This document shows, in pieces, positions 1-7,320 of a stretch of DNA of 8,395 nt. Made by a program: the position numbers and the translations under genes. Position 1 is the first letter of the stretch. Every line of letters starts with the position of its first letter. Source of the DNA: Blautia sp. (GTDB lineage: Bacteria > Bacillota > Clostridia > Lachnospirales > Lachnospiraceae); assembly GCA_017420455.1 (NCBI GenBank), contig JAFOJB010000150.1, forward strand, positions 1 to 8,395, given 5' to 3'. The notes beneath the pieces were generated by a model, which did not search any database, was not told the DNA's origin, and saw only the letters and a list, made by a program, of their open reading frames with translations.

Positions 1-393
1 AGACCCTGGAGACATACGTGGCTGAAGCAGCCCAGGTTTCTGCTGGGGATCTGTATTGCGTTCAGCATGATATCCCTTTTTATGCTGGCATTTTCTGGTC
101 TGGTGACGATTCAGAAAAAACCCATGGATGAATCCTCCTGGCAGCTTTTCTGGTCTTTCGCAAGGGGACTTGTTCCCGGAACAGCCGCAGTCTGTATCCA
201 CAGACTGCTTCTGGGAAAAAGAATACGGTACGCCCGCTGTCTGTACCTGCTGGAGGACGGAAAAGTATCCGAAGAAGAAATACAGGAATACTGCGGGTTC
301 CGGAAAAACCAGCTGGAAAAGGCAATAAAGACATTTTCAAAGCTCGGATGGCAGAGCAGAGGAGACGGGAATGCAGCATTATATCGGAATTGA
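1..393 (+). CDS. Membrane protein with C-terminal winged-helix-like domain (5' partial)
   Basis: The frame is open from the first base of the window, so this is the last 130 residues of a longer protein whose start lies upstream; the ATG at 67 lies inside the membrane helix and is not a credible start. Seen: a strongly hydrophobic segment at window residues 13-37 (FLLGICIAFSMISLFMLAF region), a weaker hydrophobic stretch at about 47-66, then a soluble tail at about 75-125. The tail's pattern (YLLEDGKVSEEEIQEYCGF, then KAIKTFSKLGW) resembles a small winged-helix fold, with a helix, a turn before 'EEI..YCGF' and a final helix leading to a glycine. It overlaps the following Hsp70-type gene by 23 nt, which implies co-translation. 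Inference: a membrane-anchored component of the same chaperone cluster; the missing N-terminal part could carry the diagnostic domain. The function is not recognised. Confidence 0.75.
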   Translation, partial: RPWRHTWLKQPRFLLGICIAFSMISLFMLAFSGLVTIQKKPMDESSWQLFWSFARGLVPGTAAVCIHRLLLGKRIRYARCLYLLEDGKVSEEEIQEYCGFRKNQLEKAIKTFSKLGWQSRGDGNAALYRN

Positions 394-2860
394 CCTGGGA
401 ACGACCAACAGCGCGATCTGCGTATTTGACGGGAAGGAAACCTGTATCTATAAGAGTCCGGAGCAGACGGATGTGACGCCTTCCGTGATCTATATCGACG
501 GAAAAGAGCATTGCTTTTATGGCCGGAAGGCGTATGAGAAGGCTTCGGTAAACGGCCGGAATGCCGCAATGCTTTTCAAACGGTATCTCGGTACAAGCAA
601 AACCTTTGTATTTCAGGATGCAGGAATCTCGCTGAGTCCGGTAGAATGCAGCGCCAGGCTTCTGAAGGTACTGTACGGATATCTTCCCGATGAAATCCGC
701 AATGACCCGGAAACCGTGACGGTGATCACTGTACCTGCGGCGTTTAACCAGATGAAAAAGGACGCGACGCTGGAAGCGGCCCGTCTGGCCGGCATCGGCA
801 GAACGGCGCTGATGCAGGAGCCTGTCGCGGCGGTTATGAGCGTACTGAAAAAGGACGACCATGAAAAATGCTTCCTGATCTATGATCTGGGCGGCGGTAC
901 ACTGGATATTTCGGTTGCCAGAATGACCGGCGCTCATGTCAGCCTGCTCGCCCAGGGCGGACGGGAAATGTGCGGCGGAAGAGATATGGACAGGTGGATC
1001 TGGCGGAAAGTGGTCCTGCCCTGGATGAAGGAGAATTTTGATCTTCCGGAGGATGTCGATGAGAATGTCCGGTATGCGGAGGCAAAACGCCTGTCGCTCC
1101 TGGCGGCGGAAGAGGCAAAGATCGCCCTGTCTGCGTCGGAAACGGCTTCGATCTGGCTGGACGAGGACGTGCTTCATACAGCAGATGAGAGCGGAAAGCC
1201 GATGTATCTGGATCTGTCCTTCGGCAGAGAGGATATTCAGGAGATGATCCTTGAAATGGCCGCGGATACAGCGGATCTGGCCCGGGAGACGATGATGCGC
1301 GCAGGAATTACTGCGAAAGAGGCAGATCAGATCGTCTTTATCGGAGGGCCTACCATGTACGCTCCGCTTCGGGAAGAGGTCTTAAGACAGCTTCAGATTC
1401 CCAGAGGAACGGCAGTCAACCCCATGACGGCGGTAGCGGAGGGAGCGAGCATCTATGCGGAGAGCATCAACTGGGAGGACGACCGTCATGGCCGGAAGGA
1501 GCGTTTCGATGAGGATCTGGAACAGAAGGAGATCCAGATCCGTTACGAGGCGCGGACCAGCATGGCGGCAGCGAAGATTGCCGTTATCATTCCGGATGGA
1601 AAGCTGCGGATCGCACGGCTGACAGAGGATTCCGCGGCAGAGAGAGATCCGTATGATTCCGGCAGAGTGAGCGTGGTGCGCCAGGGAATCCTGGAAGTGC
1701 CGCTTCCGGAAACAGGCAGATATTCCTTTACGCTGCGAGTGGAAGAGGAAGAAGGAAGACCCTGTATCCCGCCTAAGAAGATACAGATTACCCGGACCCT
1801 GGCGAGCATAGAGGCGATTCCGGCTTCCCATTCCATTGCGGTGAAGGCGCTCGACAGACCGGGCGGTGTTCCGGTACCGTTTTATCTGGTAGAAGAAAAT
1901 GAACCCCTCCCCAAAAGCGGCACGGCCGTTTTTCGTGCGGCACAGAAGCTGGTGGGCGGAAGCGAAGACGCCCTGACCTTCAGTCTATGGGAAGGGGAGA
2001 TCCGGGATCCGATCGAGGATAACCGGTATATCGGGACTTACCGGATTCCCGGCAGGGCTTTTTCCGGGGGAGTCATACTGCCGGGAAATGAGATCATCTG
2101 TGATTACGAAATGAATGAAGCAGGGAACCTGAGACTGGGGGTTTCTGTACCTGGCGTAGGGCTTCGCATGGAAAACCAGAATTTTTACAGCCGGTTTGAA
2201 GGACAGGTGGATCTCCAGAATACGTATTCTCTGGTGAAGGAAGTAAACGATCTGCTGGAACGGACCGCGCAGATGAAGCAGCGGGTGGCAGATCAGGAGA
2301 TTGAGAATGTGAGAAAAAAGCTGCAGGAGCTGCGCAGCACGCTTTCACGCACAACGGACCCGGAAACGATCGCCGAAGCGGAAAACGGCCTGATGGACTG
2401 CTATAAGCGGGTGGCGCATCTTCACCAGCGCTATACCGGCGTCATGCAGACGCATGATCTGGAGTCTGTGCTGACCATGTTTGAGAGCTGCAGGGAAAAT
2501 GCCACGGAGGATGAGATCGCCTCCTTCAGAAATCTTGCGGAATCCGCCAGATATTCCATCGACATGGGGAGTTCGGAGTTCGATGGGCAGCTTCTGGAGC
2601 TGAAACACCGTATCGCCATGTTCCTGTGGAGACAGGACGGGTATGTGCGGAATCTGTTTCTGTCCATGATCAAATGGCCGGGAGATTTCACAGACCGCGC
2701 CAGATTTGACCGCCTGAAGGCGGAAGGGCTGACATGCCTGGAAAACAGGGATATGGAACAGCTGCGGAAGGTCATGAAGGATCTTTTTGCGATCCTGAAA
2801 AGCCAGGACAATGTACAGACCGAAAAAATGTTTGATGAGGTAGGGATCTATCTTGGATGA
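371..2860 (+). CDS. Hsp70-family ATPase with divergent C-terminal half
   Basis: ATP-driven Hsp70-type chaperone ATPase of 829 residues; canonical DnaK is about 640. The ATG follows AGAGGAG with a 6-nt spacer and lies inside the end of the preceding gene. Seen: phosphate-1 motif GIDLGTTNS (residues 6-14), KRYLG with Lys70 at the position of the DnaK catalytic lysine, QEP with Glu150 matching the hydrolytic glutamate, phosphate-2 motif IYDLGGGTLDISV (170-182), the GGRDMD segment (202-207), and adenosine motif IVFIGGPTMYAPLREEV (321-337). The nucleotide-binding domain ends near 365 and looks catalytically intact. After it I see no DnaK-like hydrophobic linker (VLLLDV type), no recognisable substrate-binding beta-sandwich and no EEVD end. 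Instead residues about 390-610 look beta-rich, followed by a helical region at 615-829. Inference: a specialised Hsp70 acting with the downstream AAA+, TPR and J-like proteins rather than the housekeeping DnaK. Confidence 0.93.
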   Translation: MQHYIGIDLGTTNSAICVFDGKETCIYKSPEQTDVTPSVIYIDGKEHCFYGRKAYEKASVNGRNAAMLFKRYLGTSKTFVFQDAGISLSPVECSARLLKVLYGYLPDEIRNDPETVTVITVPAAFNQMKKDATLEAARLAGIGRTALMQEPVAAVMSVLKKDDHEKCFLIYDLGGGTLDISVARMTGAHVSLLAQGGREMCGGRDMDRWIWRKVVLPWMKENFDLPEDVDENVRYAEAKRLSLLAAEEAKIALSASETASIWLDEDVLHTADESGKPMYLDLSFGREDIQEMILEMAADTADLARETMMRAGITAKEADQIVFIGGPTMYAPLREEVLRQLQIPRGTAVNPMTAVAEGASIYAESINWEDDRHGRKERFDEDLEQKEIQIRYEARTSMAAAKIAVIIPDGKLRIARLTEDSAAERDPYDSGRVSVVRQGILEVPLPETGRYSFTLRVEEEEGRPCIPPKKIQITRTLASIEAIPASHSIAVKALDRPGGVPVPFYLVEENEPLPKSGTAVFRAAQKLVGGSEDALTFSLWEGEIRDPIEDNRYIGTYRIPGRAFSGGVILPGNEIICDYEMNEAGNLRLGVSVPGVGLRMENQNFYSRFEGQVDLQNTYSLVKEVNDLLERTAQMKQRVADQEIENVRKKLQELRSTLSRTTDPETIAEAENGLMDCYKRVAHLHQRYTGVMQTHDLESVLTMFESCRENATEDEIASFRNLAESARYSIDMGSSEFDGQLLELKHRIAMFLWRQDGYVRNLFLSMIKWPGDFTDRARFDRLKAEGLTCLENRDMEQLRKVMKDLFAILKSQDNVQTEKMFDEVGIYLG

Positions 2861-2898
2861 CAGAATGACAGAGATTTCGTAAATGATGAGGAAAAAAG

Positions 2899-4479
2899 AT
2901 GGATGACGGACAGTGGATCAGGATGGGCGAAGTGCTTCCGGATCAGGAGCAGGCTGCTTTTTTATATCTGAAAGGGGATGGGTGGCAGCTTTATGTAACG
3001 GCGTCGGGCGGCTATGCCCTTGCAGTTTCGGGCGTCCTGTACCAGAAATGGCTTTCCCGGGGACTGATGGAGGATGGGTATTTTCTGCCCCTTCAGAAGA
3101 AGGATCCTGCCTGGGACGGCAAGGCGGCCGGGAGTGCAGAAACGACGTCCGGGAGTGCGGAAAAGGCGGCCGGGAGTGCAGAAACGGCGTCCGGAAATGG
3201 GATGCCGGATCGGGAAGGCGCTTTGGAGAAAGAACGGTATGTACTGACTGTTCCGGCAGGGGAGCTGATCTCTTCTGTGGAATTCGGGCCGTTCCCGCAG
3301 AATGCAGGGCAGGTGCTGCGCTTTGCGAAAGCGCTGAAGCAGTCGGCGCAGAGAACCGGAGAGCCGCTTTCGGACGGCGTCTATCTTTCCAGGTTCGGAA
3401 GGATCCTGCCTGGCTTTACAGACCAGGCAGACAGAATGACAGACCGGATCCTCGGCAGATGGATCTGCGGCGGAATGAATATCTCGGTCAGGGATACGCA
3501 GCGTATGCAGAAATTTGCCCCCTGGCTTTCAGAGAAGGTAAGGATCGATCTGCTGCAGATGTTTGATCTGGAGGAAATGAAAGAAACAGAGGATGTTGTC
3601 CTTCGTATGCCATCTCCCCTCGGTCCGCATGGTCTGGACCAGTCTGCACAGACGCAGGCAGGGGCTTTGGAAGCCGGACGCAGGCAGCGCGCGGAGGGTC
3701 CTTTTGTGCTGCATGGAAGGGAAGCGCTGGAGAAATTTATTAACGAACAGATTCTGGATGTCATTGACCGGGAGGAGGAATACCGGCGGTTCGGCGTGGG
3801 TTTTCCAGGCGCTGTCCTGTTATACGGACCGACCGGCAGCGGGAAAACCTTCGCCGTGGAAAAACTTGCCGATTACCTGGGATGGCCTGTTTTCCGGATC
3901 GATTCGGGTACGATCGGGAGCAAGTATGTTCATGAAACCAGCCGCAGAATTTCAGAAACCTTCGATCTGGCCATACGGAATGCCCCTTCGATTCTGATCA
4001 TCGATGAACTGGAGGCATTTCTCTCCTCCAGAGAGAGGGCAGGGGGATCTGTTGAGATCCATACGGAAGAGGTTGACGAGTTCCTGCGCAGGATTCCGGA
4101 CGCGGCAAAAAACAAGGTCCTCCTTTTTGGCATGACAAACATGCCGGAGGCGCTTGACAGGGCCGTCATGCGCAAGGGACGGTTTGACCATATTCTGGAG
4201 GTGGGAATGCCGTCCGAGAAGGAGGTTTATGCGGTTCTGGAAAGCCTGCTTGCGGATCTCCCGGCGGCGGAGCACCTGGAGCTTTACGGCGTGGCAGCAA
4301 GACTTTCCGGCCTGCCTCTGAGCGATGTGTCTTTTGTTGTTTCAGAAGCAGGCAGGATCTGTGTGCGGAGCGGGAAAAAAGTGATCGACCAGGAGATACT
4401 GGAGGAGGCCTGCAGTGTTTTGAAGCCTGCGGTCAGCCACAGACCAAAAATCGGGTTTTCTATTGTTAAGGATTCATGA
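2899..4479 (+). CDS. Classic-clade AAA+ ATPase with unusual N-terminal region
   Basis: 526-residue AAA+ ATPase with one ATPase module at about 265-515. The ATG follows GAGGA with a 6-nt spacer, 38 nt after the Hsp70-type stop. Seen: Walker A GPTGSGKT (310-317); a pore-loop-1-like segment GSKYVHET (340-347) with Tyr343 at the aromatic position; Walker B ILIIDELE (365-372) with Asp369 and Glu370; sensor 1 Asn414 in GMTN; the MRKGRFD element (424-430) with Arg425 and Arg428 as candidate arginine fingers; and RLSGLPLSDV (468-477), the counterpart of the G.SGAD sensor-2 helix. These place it with the Cdc48/FtsH/Vps4-type clade, whose members thread or disassemble proteins as hexamers. The N-terminal 265 residues are unrecognised and include a Gly/Ser/Ala/Glu tandem-repeat linker at 77-98. 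No protease domain or membrane segment is visible. Inference: remodelling motor paired with the Hsp70-type protein upstream. Confidence 0.92.
   Translation: MDDGQWIRMGEVLPDQEQAAFLYLKGDGWQLYVTASGGYALAVSGVLYQKWLSRGLMEDGYFLPLQKKDPAWDGKAAGSAETTSGSAEKAAGSAETASGNGMPDREGALEKERYVLTVPAGELISSVEFGPFPQNAGQVLRFAKALKQSAQRTGEPLSDGVYLSRFGRILPGFTDQADRMTDRILGRWICGGMNISVRDTQRMQKFAPWLSEKVRIDLLQMFDLEEMKETEDVVLRMPSPLGPHGLDQSAQTQAGALEAGRRQRAEGPFVLHGREALEKFINEQILDVIDREEEYRRFGVGFPGAVLLYGPTGSGKTFAVEKLADYLGWPVFRIDSGTIGSKYVHETSRRISETFDLAIRNAPSILIIDELEAFLSSRERAGGSVEIHTEEVDEFLRRIPDAAKNKVLLFGMTNMPEALDRAVMRKGRFDHILEVGMPSEKEVYAVLESLLADLPAAEHLELYGVAARLSGLPLSDVSFVVSEAGRICVRSGKKVIDQEILEEACSVLKPAVSHRPKIGFSIVKDS
3128..3190 (+). 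repeat. Three tandem 21-bp units in the AAA+ gene
   Basis: Three consecutive in-frame 21-bp units (3128-3148, 3149-3169, 3170-3190), each beginning CCGGGAGTGC, encode heptads of the form GSAETTS / GSAEKAA / GSAETAS at residues about 78-98. A partial further copy (CCGGA) follows. Units 1 and 3 differ at only one base. The unit is a multiple of three, so copy-number change would lengthen or shorten a flexible linker without breaking the frame. Confidence 0.85.
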
Positions 4480-6194
4480 TTCCAGAGAAAAAAGGGGGGA
4501 TGCATTTGGACACAACAGCTTTTTCAGACTGGAGAGAGCCTTTGTATCAGAGCGCCCTGAAACATCAGAAGCTTCATACCATACAGGGAACCTGCGCCGC
4601 TGCCCGGGAATTTGCTTTTCTTGGGGAATACCGGGATGCCGCAGAACAGCTGAAGGCTGTCCTTTCTGCTGCGCAGGAGATGTATGACCGGCTCTGGAAG
4701 CAGAATCAGCCTGGCAGACGGTGGAGGAGGGATCCTGCCGATGTACTCTGTGCGATGCGCGGTATGGAGCTGCTGGCGGAGGTAGTGGAAACCGGAGAGG
4801 AACCAGCCAGGATCCGGGAGGAGTATGAGAAATATAAAAGCTCCCTGAAAAAAAGAAACCACCGAAAAGAGATTATGAGAAGGGCAGCAGCCCTGATCGC
4901 GGTGCTTCTTGCGGCAGGATCCCTGCTTTATACCCATTTCGTCATGCTTCCCGGTCTGTGGCAGCAGGCACAGGAGCTGGCGGAAGAAGGGGATTACAGG
5001 GACGCCATTGACATTGCCAGGAAACTGATCAAAAGCAGGGACTGGAGGAAGGCAGAGGAATGGCTTCCGGAACTGAAAAAAGAGGGTGCAGCGCGCCTGA
5101 TCGCGGAAAGCGACTATTCCGGGGCGGCGGAGCTGTATAAGGAGCTGGGGGATGACGAAAAGCTCAGCCGGACACAGATTGCCTGGGGAGAAGACCTGAT
5201 GTCCAGGGGAGCTTATGAAGAGGCCGAGGTGCATCTTCTGGCATCCGCAGATCAGGACCGCCTGAACGGCCTTTATACGGTATGGAGTGAGGTGCTGGCT
5301 GAAGAAGGCAGTTATAAGGAAGCCGTTGAGATTCTTTCCCGGGCAGAATACCCGGACGACGAGAATTCCGGAATACAGGCTTCCAGACTGGAACAGCTGA
5401 GAATGCTTCGCCGTGAGAAGGCGGTCCTGCAACTGCAGGAAGCAGGGCCGGCCCCCGATCCTGCGTTCGCAGGGGAACTGGGAAGCATGCTGGATGATGT
5501 GGACAGCCTGCTGACTTACTGCCGGGAAGCAAAAGAACTTGGCGTGGATCTTGAGAAAGCGTTTCCGGATGGAGTCGAGGTCAGGGATGTAAAGCTGGCA
5601 GCGTATCAGCCGGGAACTAAGAGCCCGGGGCTTTCCAGAGAAGAGATAAAAAATGGGAAGGTCCTGGTTTTTTCAAGGGTACAGGAAGAAAAAGACAGGC
5701 ATAAGTATCACTATCAGGAGGGAAAGGAGGGGAATGGTATCCGTCCGGCTTATCTGGAGGAAAGCAGCTATCGATATCGTCTGCTTCCCGGGACTCTGTT
5801 TTCGCTGCCTGAGGAGAATATCGCCGCATCCTGGGAGGAATGTACGCTCCTGCTCCTTCAGGATACACTGTATATACAGAGAGGCACGGTAACCATAAAA
5901 AACCATGCTGTGTGGAAAAGGAATCATTTCGAAGGAATAGAGTCGACGTCCTATTATCCGGTTTTTGCAGCTCTTGATTCTGCTGCCTTCTACAGAAAAG
6001 AGAATCCGGAAGTATTTTCGCTGGTGGATTATCAGGTAAGCAGGCCGAAAGCATATGATCTGGAATTGCCATTGCCTGTTTATTTCAAGTACACGGAGAA
6101 AATCATCATGGACTATTCTGAATTCTGGGGAGAAAGCGATCCGGTATTTCTGGATGTGGCACTTCAGGAAGGAGCGGCATTTTTTGAAGAATAA
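4476..6194 (+). CDS. Single-pass membrane protein with TPR-like helical repeats
   Basis: Up to 572 residues (562 from TTG 4506). The outermost ATG overlaps the AAA+ stop as ATGA, but in-frame starts at ATG 4500 and TTG 4506 are possible, the last having the best Shine-Dalgarno spacing. Seen, numbered from 4476: an N-terminal helical region with one TPR-like unit (AREFAFLGEYRDAAEQL, about 43-59); a very basic stretch at 121-136 (KKRNHRKEIMRR); one hydrophobic transmembrane helix at about 137-157; and four TPR-like units with the G-x-Y-x-x-A pattern near 170 (EEGDYRDAI), 210 (AESDYSGAA), 244 (SRGAYEEAE) and 276 (EEGSYKEAV). The C-terminal 200 residues are unrecognised. By the positive-inside rule the N-terminus should be cytoplasmic and the repeat and C-terminal part extracytoplasmic. 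There is no cleavable signal peptide at the N-terminus. TPR folds usually bind proteins, so a scaffold or adaptor for the Hsp70/AAA+ pair is the likely role; this is inference. Confidence 0.88.
   Translation: MIPEKKGGMHLDTTAFSDWREPLYQSALKHQKLHTIQGTCAAAREFAFLGEYRDAAEQLKAVLSAAQEMYDRLWKQNQPGRRWRRDPADVLCAMRGMELLAEVVETGEEPARIREEYEKYKSSLKKRNHRKEIMRRAAALIAVLLAAGSLLYTHFVMLPGLWQQAQELAEEGDYRDAIDIARKLIKSRDWRKAEEWLPELKKEGAARLIAESDYSGAAELYKELGDDEKLSRTQIAWGEDLMSRGAYEEAEVHLLASADQDRLNGLYTVWSEVLAEEGSYKEAVEILSRAEYPDDENSGIQASRLEQLRMLRREKAVLQLQEAGPAPDPAFAGELGSMLDDVDSLLTYCREAKELGVDLEKAFPDGVEVRDVKLAAYQPGTKSPGLSREEIKNGKVLVFSRVQEEKDRHKYHYQEGKEGNGIRPAYLEESSYRYRLLPGTLFSLPEENIAASWEECTLLLLQDTLYIQRGTVTIKNHAVWKRNHFEGIESTSYYPVFAALDSAAFYRKENPEVFSLVDYQVSRPKAYDLELPLPVYFKYTEKIIMDYSEFWGESDPVFLDVALQEGAAFFEE
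4494..4499 (+). promoter_or_regulatory. G-rich Shine-Dalgarno site that makes the next start ambiguous
   Basis: A run of six G after an A-rich stretch directly abuts ATG 4500 and sits 6 nt before TTG 4506, both in frame with ATG 4476. Spacing favours the TTG: ATG 4500 has no spacer, and ATG 4476 has only AAGGA at 4468-4472 with a 3-nt spacer, although it overlaps the AAA+ stop as ATGA. Confidence 0.5.
6169..6174 (+). promoter_or_regulatory. Shine-Dalgarno site supporting a TTG start
   Basis: AAGGAG lies 9 nt before TTG 6184 and inside the 3' end of the membrane/TPR gene. It is the main reason for starting the next gene at TTG 6184 rather than at the upstream in-frame ATG 6055, which would give a 140-nt overlap and an atypical N-terminus. 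Confidence 0.7.
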
Positions 6195-7263
6195 ATACAG
6201 ACTTGTGGAAAATCCTTTTTTTCTTCTGAACGCTTCTCCGGCGGATCCGGATCAGAGCATTCTTTCCCGAGCTCTGGATCTGAAGCTTCTGACCGGACAG
6301 GATACGCAGGATGCGCAGAATCAGCTGATGCATCCGGGAGGACGCCTGGATGCAGAGATCGGCTATCTTCCCGGCATCAGCGATCAGGATGTCCGCAAGG
6401 TCAGAGAATATCTGGAGGCGGCAGAGCAGGAAGCCGGGCCGGCGCACCTTCCGCGGGCAGTACCTTCGGCGGTGCCGGAATCCTGTCTTGCGGCGGCAAA
6501 TGCCGTATCTGCGTTTATGGAGCACTGGCCGGTGGAAGACAGTGTTTCCGCGGCTGCCCTGTGCGTCACGATAGTACATAGAATGATGGATCTTTCCGAT
6601 GGGAAAGTACAGGAAGATCTCAACAAAGACCGGGCAGCAGCAGGAAGGCCCCTGGTACAGCTTCCGGAAATATCCGGAAGGCTTGCAGAACGCAGACGGG
6701 AACTGCTGGCGCAGGCAGCCTGGCAATGCGCCTGCCTGCCGCCGGAAGAACATCTGCGGCTGGAATATGTGCTGGCCGACGCGTATACATCCAGGCGGAA
6801 TCCCTTGTACAGATCTCCTGTTCTGGATGAGCTGGTGTGTAAACACCTGGTACAGACAGAGACGCCGGTCATTGCAGAGGTGACAGAAGCACTCCGGGCT
6901 GCAGAGAAGGAATATCTGGATTTTCTGGAGAAGGAAGAGAAGAGTCAGAAGCACAGGCAGAAGCAGAAGATCTCTGCAATACTGTGGAAAATGCAGCAGA
7001 TCGACCGGATCGTACAGCTTCTGGATATATGGGACAGGAAAACGACACCGGAACGCCGGATCACGTATGAAAAAGGCTATACGGCGGATGTCGCAAGTCA
7101 GCTGTTTCTGGAATGCAACGCGTTTATGGTAAAGGTGTGGAATGAGTACCATATGGGACTTGACGGGAGGACCGTGTTCAGAAAAATGACGGAAGTATTC
7201 ACGGATCTTACATCGGACAGCCGGGAACTGCTGGAGAAAAACAGAAAAATTATACTGGCATAA
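6184..7263 (+). CDS. Helical protein with J-domain-like N-terminus lacking HPD
   Basis: 359 residues from TTG 6184 (AAGGAG, 9-nt spacer), overlapping the previous gene by 11 nt. The protein begins KNKYRLVENPFFLLNASPAD. Seen: residues about 8-63 follow the outline of a short J-domain, with NPFFLLNASPADPDQSI (helix I and II entry), then DAQNQLMHPGGRLDAEIGYL (45-62), resembling the 'A...L..P..R...E' end of J-domain helix III. The HPD loop that stimulates Hsp70 ATPase is absent and the middle is shorter. The rest (65-359) looks mainly helical, with a charged possible coiled-coil at about 233-285 (EALRAAEKEYLDFLEKEEK) and no membrane segment. Its place as the last gene of a cluster that starts with an Hsp70-type ATPase supports a J-like or cofactor role, but this is inference from a weak pattern; it may simply be an unrelated helical protein. 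No named family is recognised for the C-terminal part. Confidence 0.85.
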   Translation: MKNKYRLVENPFFLLNASPADPDQSILSRALDLKLLTGQDTQDAQNQLMHPGGRLDAEIGYLPGISDQDVRKVREYLEAAEQEAGPAHLPRAVPSAVPESCLAAANAVSAFMEHWPVEDSVSAAALCVTIVHRMMDLSDGKVQEDLNKDRAAAGRPLVQLPEISGRLAERRRELLAQAAWQCACLPPEEHLRLEYVLADAYTSRRNPLYRSPVLDELVCKHLVQTETPVIAEVTEALRAAEKEYLDFLEKEEKSQKHRQKQKISAILWKMQQIDRIVQLLDIWDRKTTPERRITYEKGYTADVASQLFLECNAFMVKVWNEYHMGLDGRTVFRKMTEVFTDLTSDSRELLEKNRKIILA

Positions 7264-7320
7264 GTGCGGTCCCCGCCCGTGGGGCTGCTGGTTGTAACCT
7301 TTATGGAAATCTGAAAAATG

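Noticed and set aside
80..1177. Long minus-strand open frame (365 codons) opposite the Hsp70-type gene
   Set aside because: It lies antisense to a gene with clear family motifs, its product is rich in Arg, His, Pro and Ser with no recognisable domain, and such shadows are common opposite biased coding sequence.
2857..2871. ATGACAG direct repeat at the end of the Hsp70-type gene
   Set aside because: Two 7-bp copies only, overlapping the stop codon; likely chance.
2913..3566. Second + strand frame (217 codons) inside the AAA+ gene
   Set aside because: Overlaps the N-terminal region of the AAA+ gene in another frame, is Gly/Arg/Cys-rich and has no ribosome site of its own.
4524..5432. Minus-strand open frame (302 codons) opposite the membrane/TPR gene
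   Set aside because: Shadow of the + strand gene; Pro/Leu/Cys-rich with no motif or credible ribosome site.
6055..6183. Upstream ATG extension of the J-like gene
   Set aside because: It would overlap the TPR gene by 140 nt and add a Trp/Arg/Ser-rich stretch; TTG 6184 has AAGGAG at 9 nt.
6106..7152. Minus-strand open frame (348 codons) opposite the J-like gene
   Set aside because: Shadow frame with Arg/Cys/His-rich composition and no domain pattern; the + strand frame has a good ribosome site and operon context.
7271..7284. CCCC-GCCCGT-GGGG mini hairpin after the chaperone cluster, as a terminator
   Set aside because: Only four pairs, with no T-run after it.
7292..7320. Possible promoter with TTGTAA and a 17-nt spacer before the acetyltransferase gene
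   Set aside because: The hexamer at -10 (AAAATG) is a poor match to TATAAT, so the pairing is not convincing.
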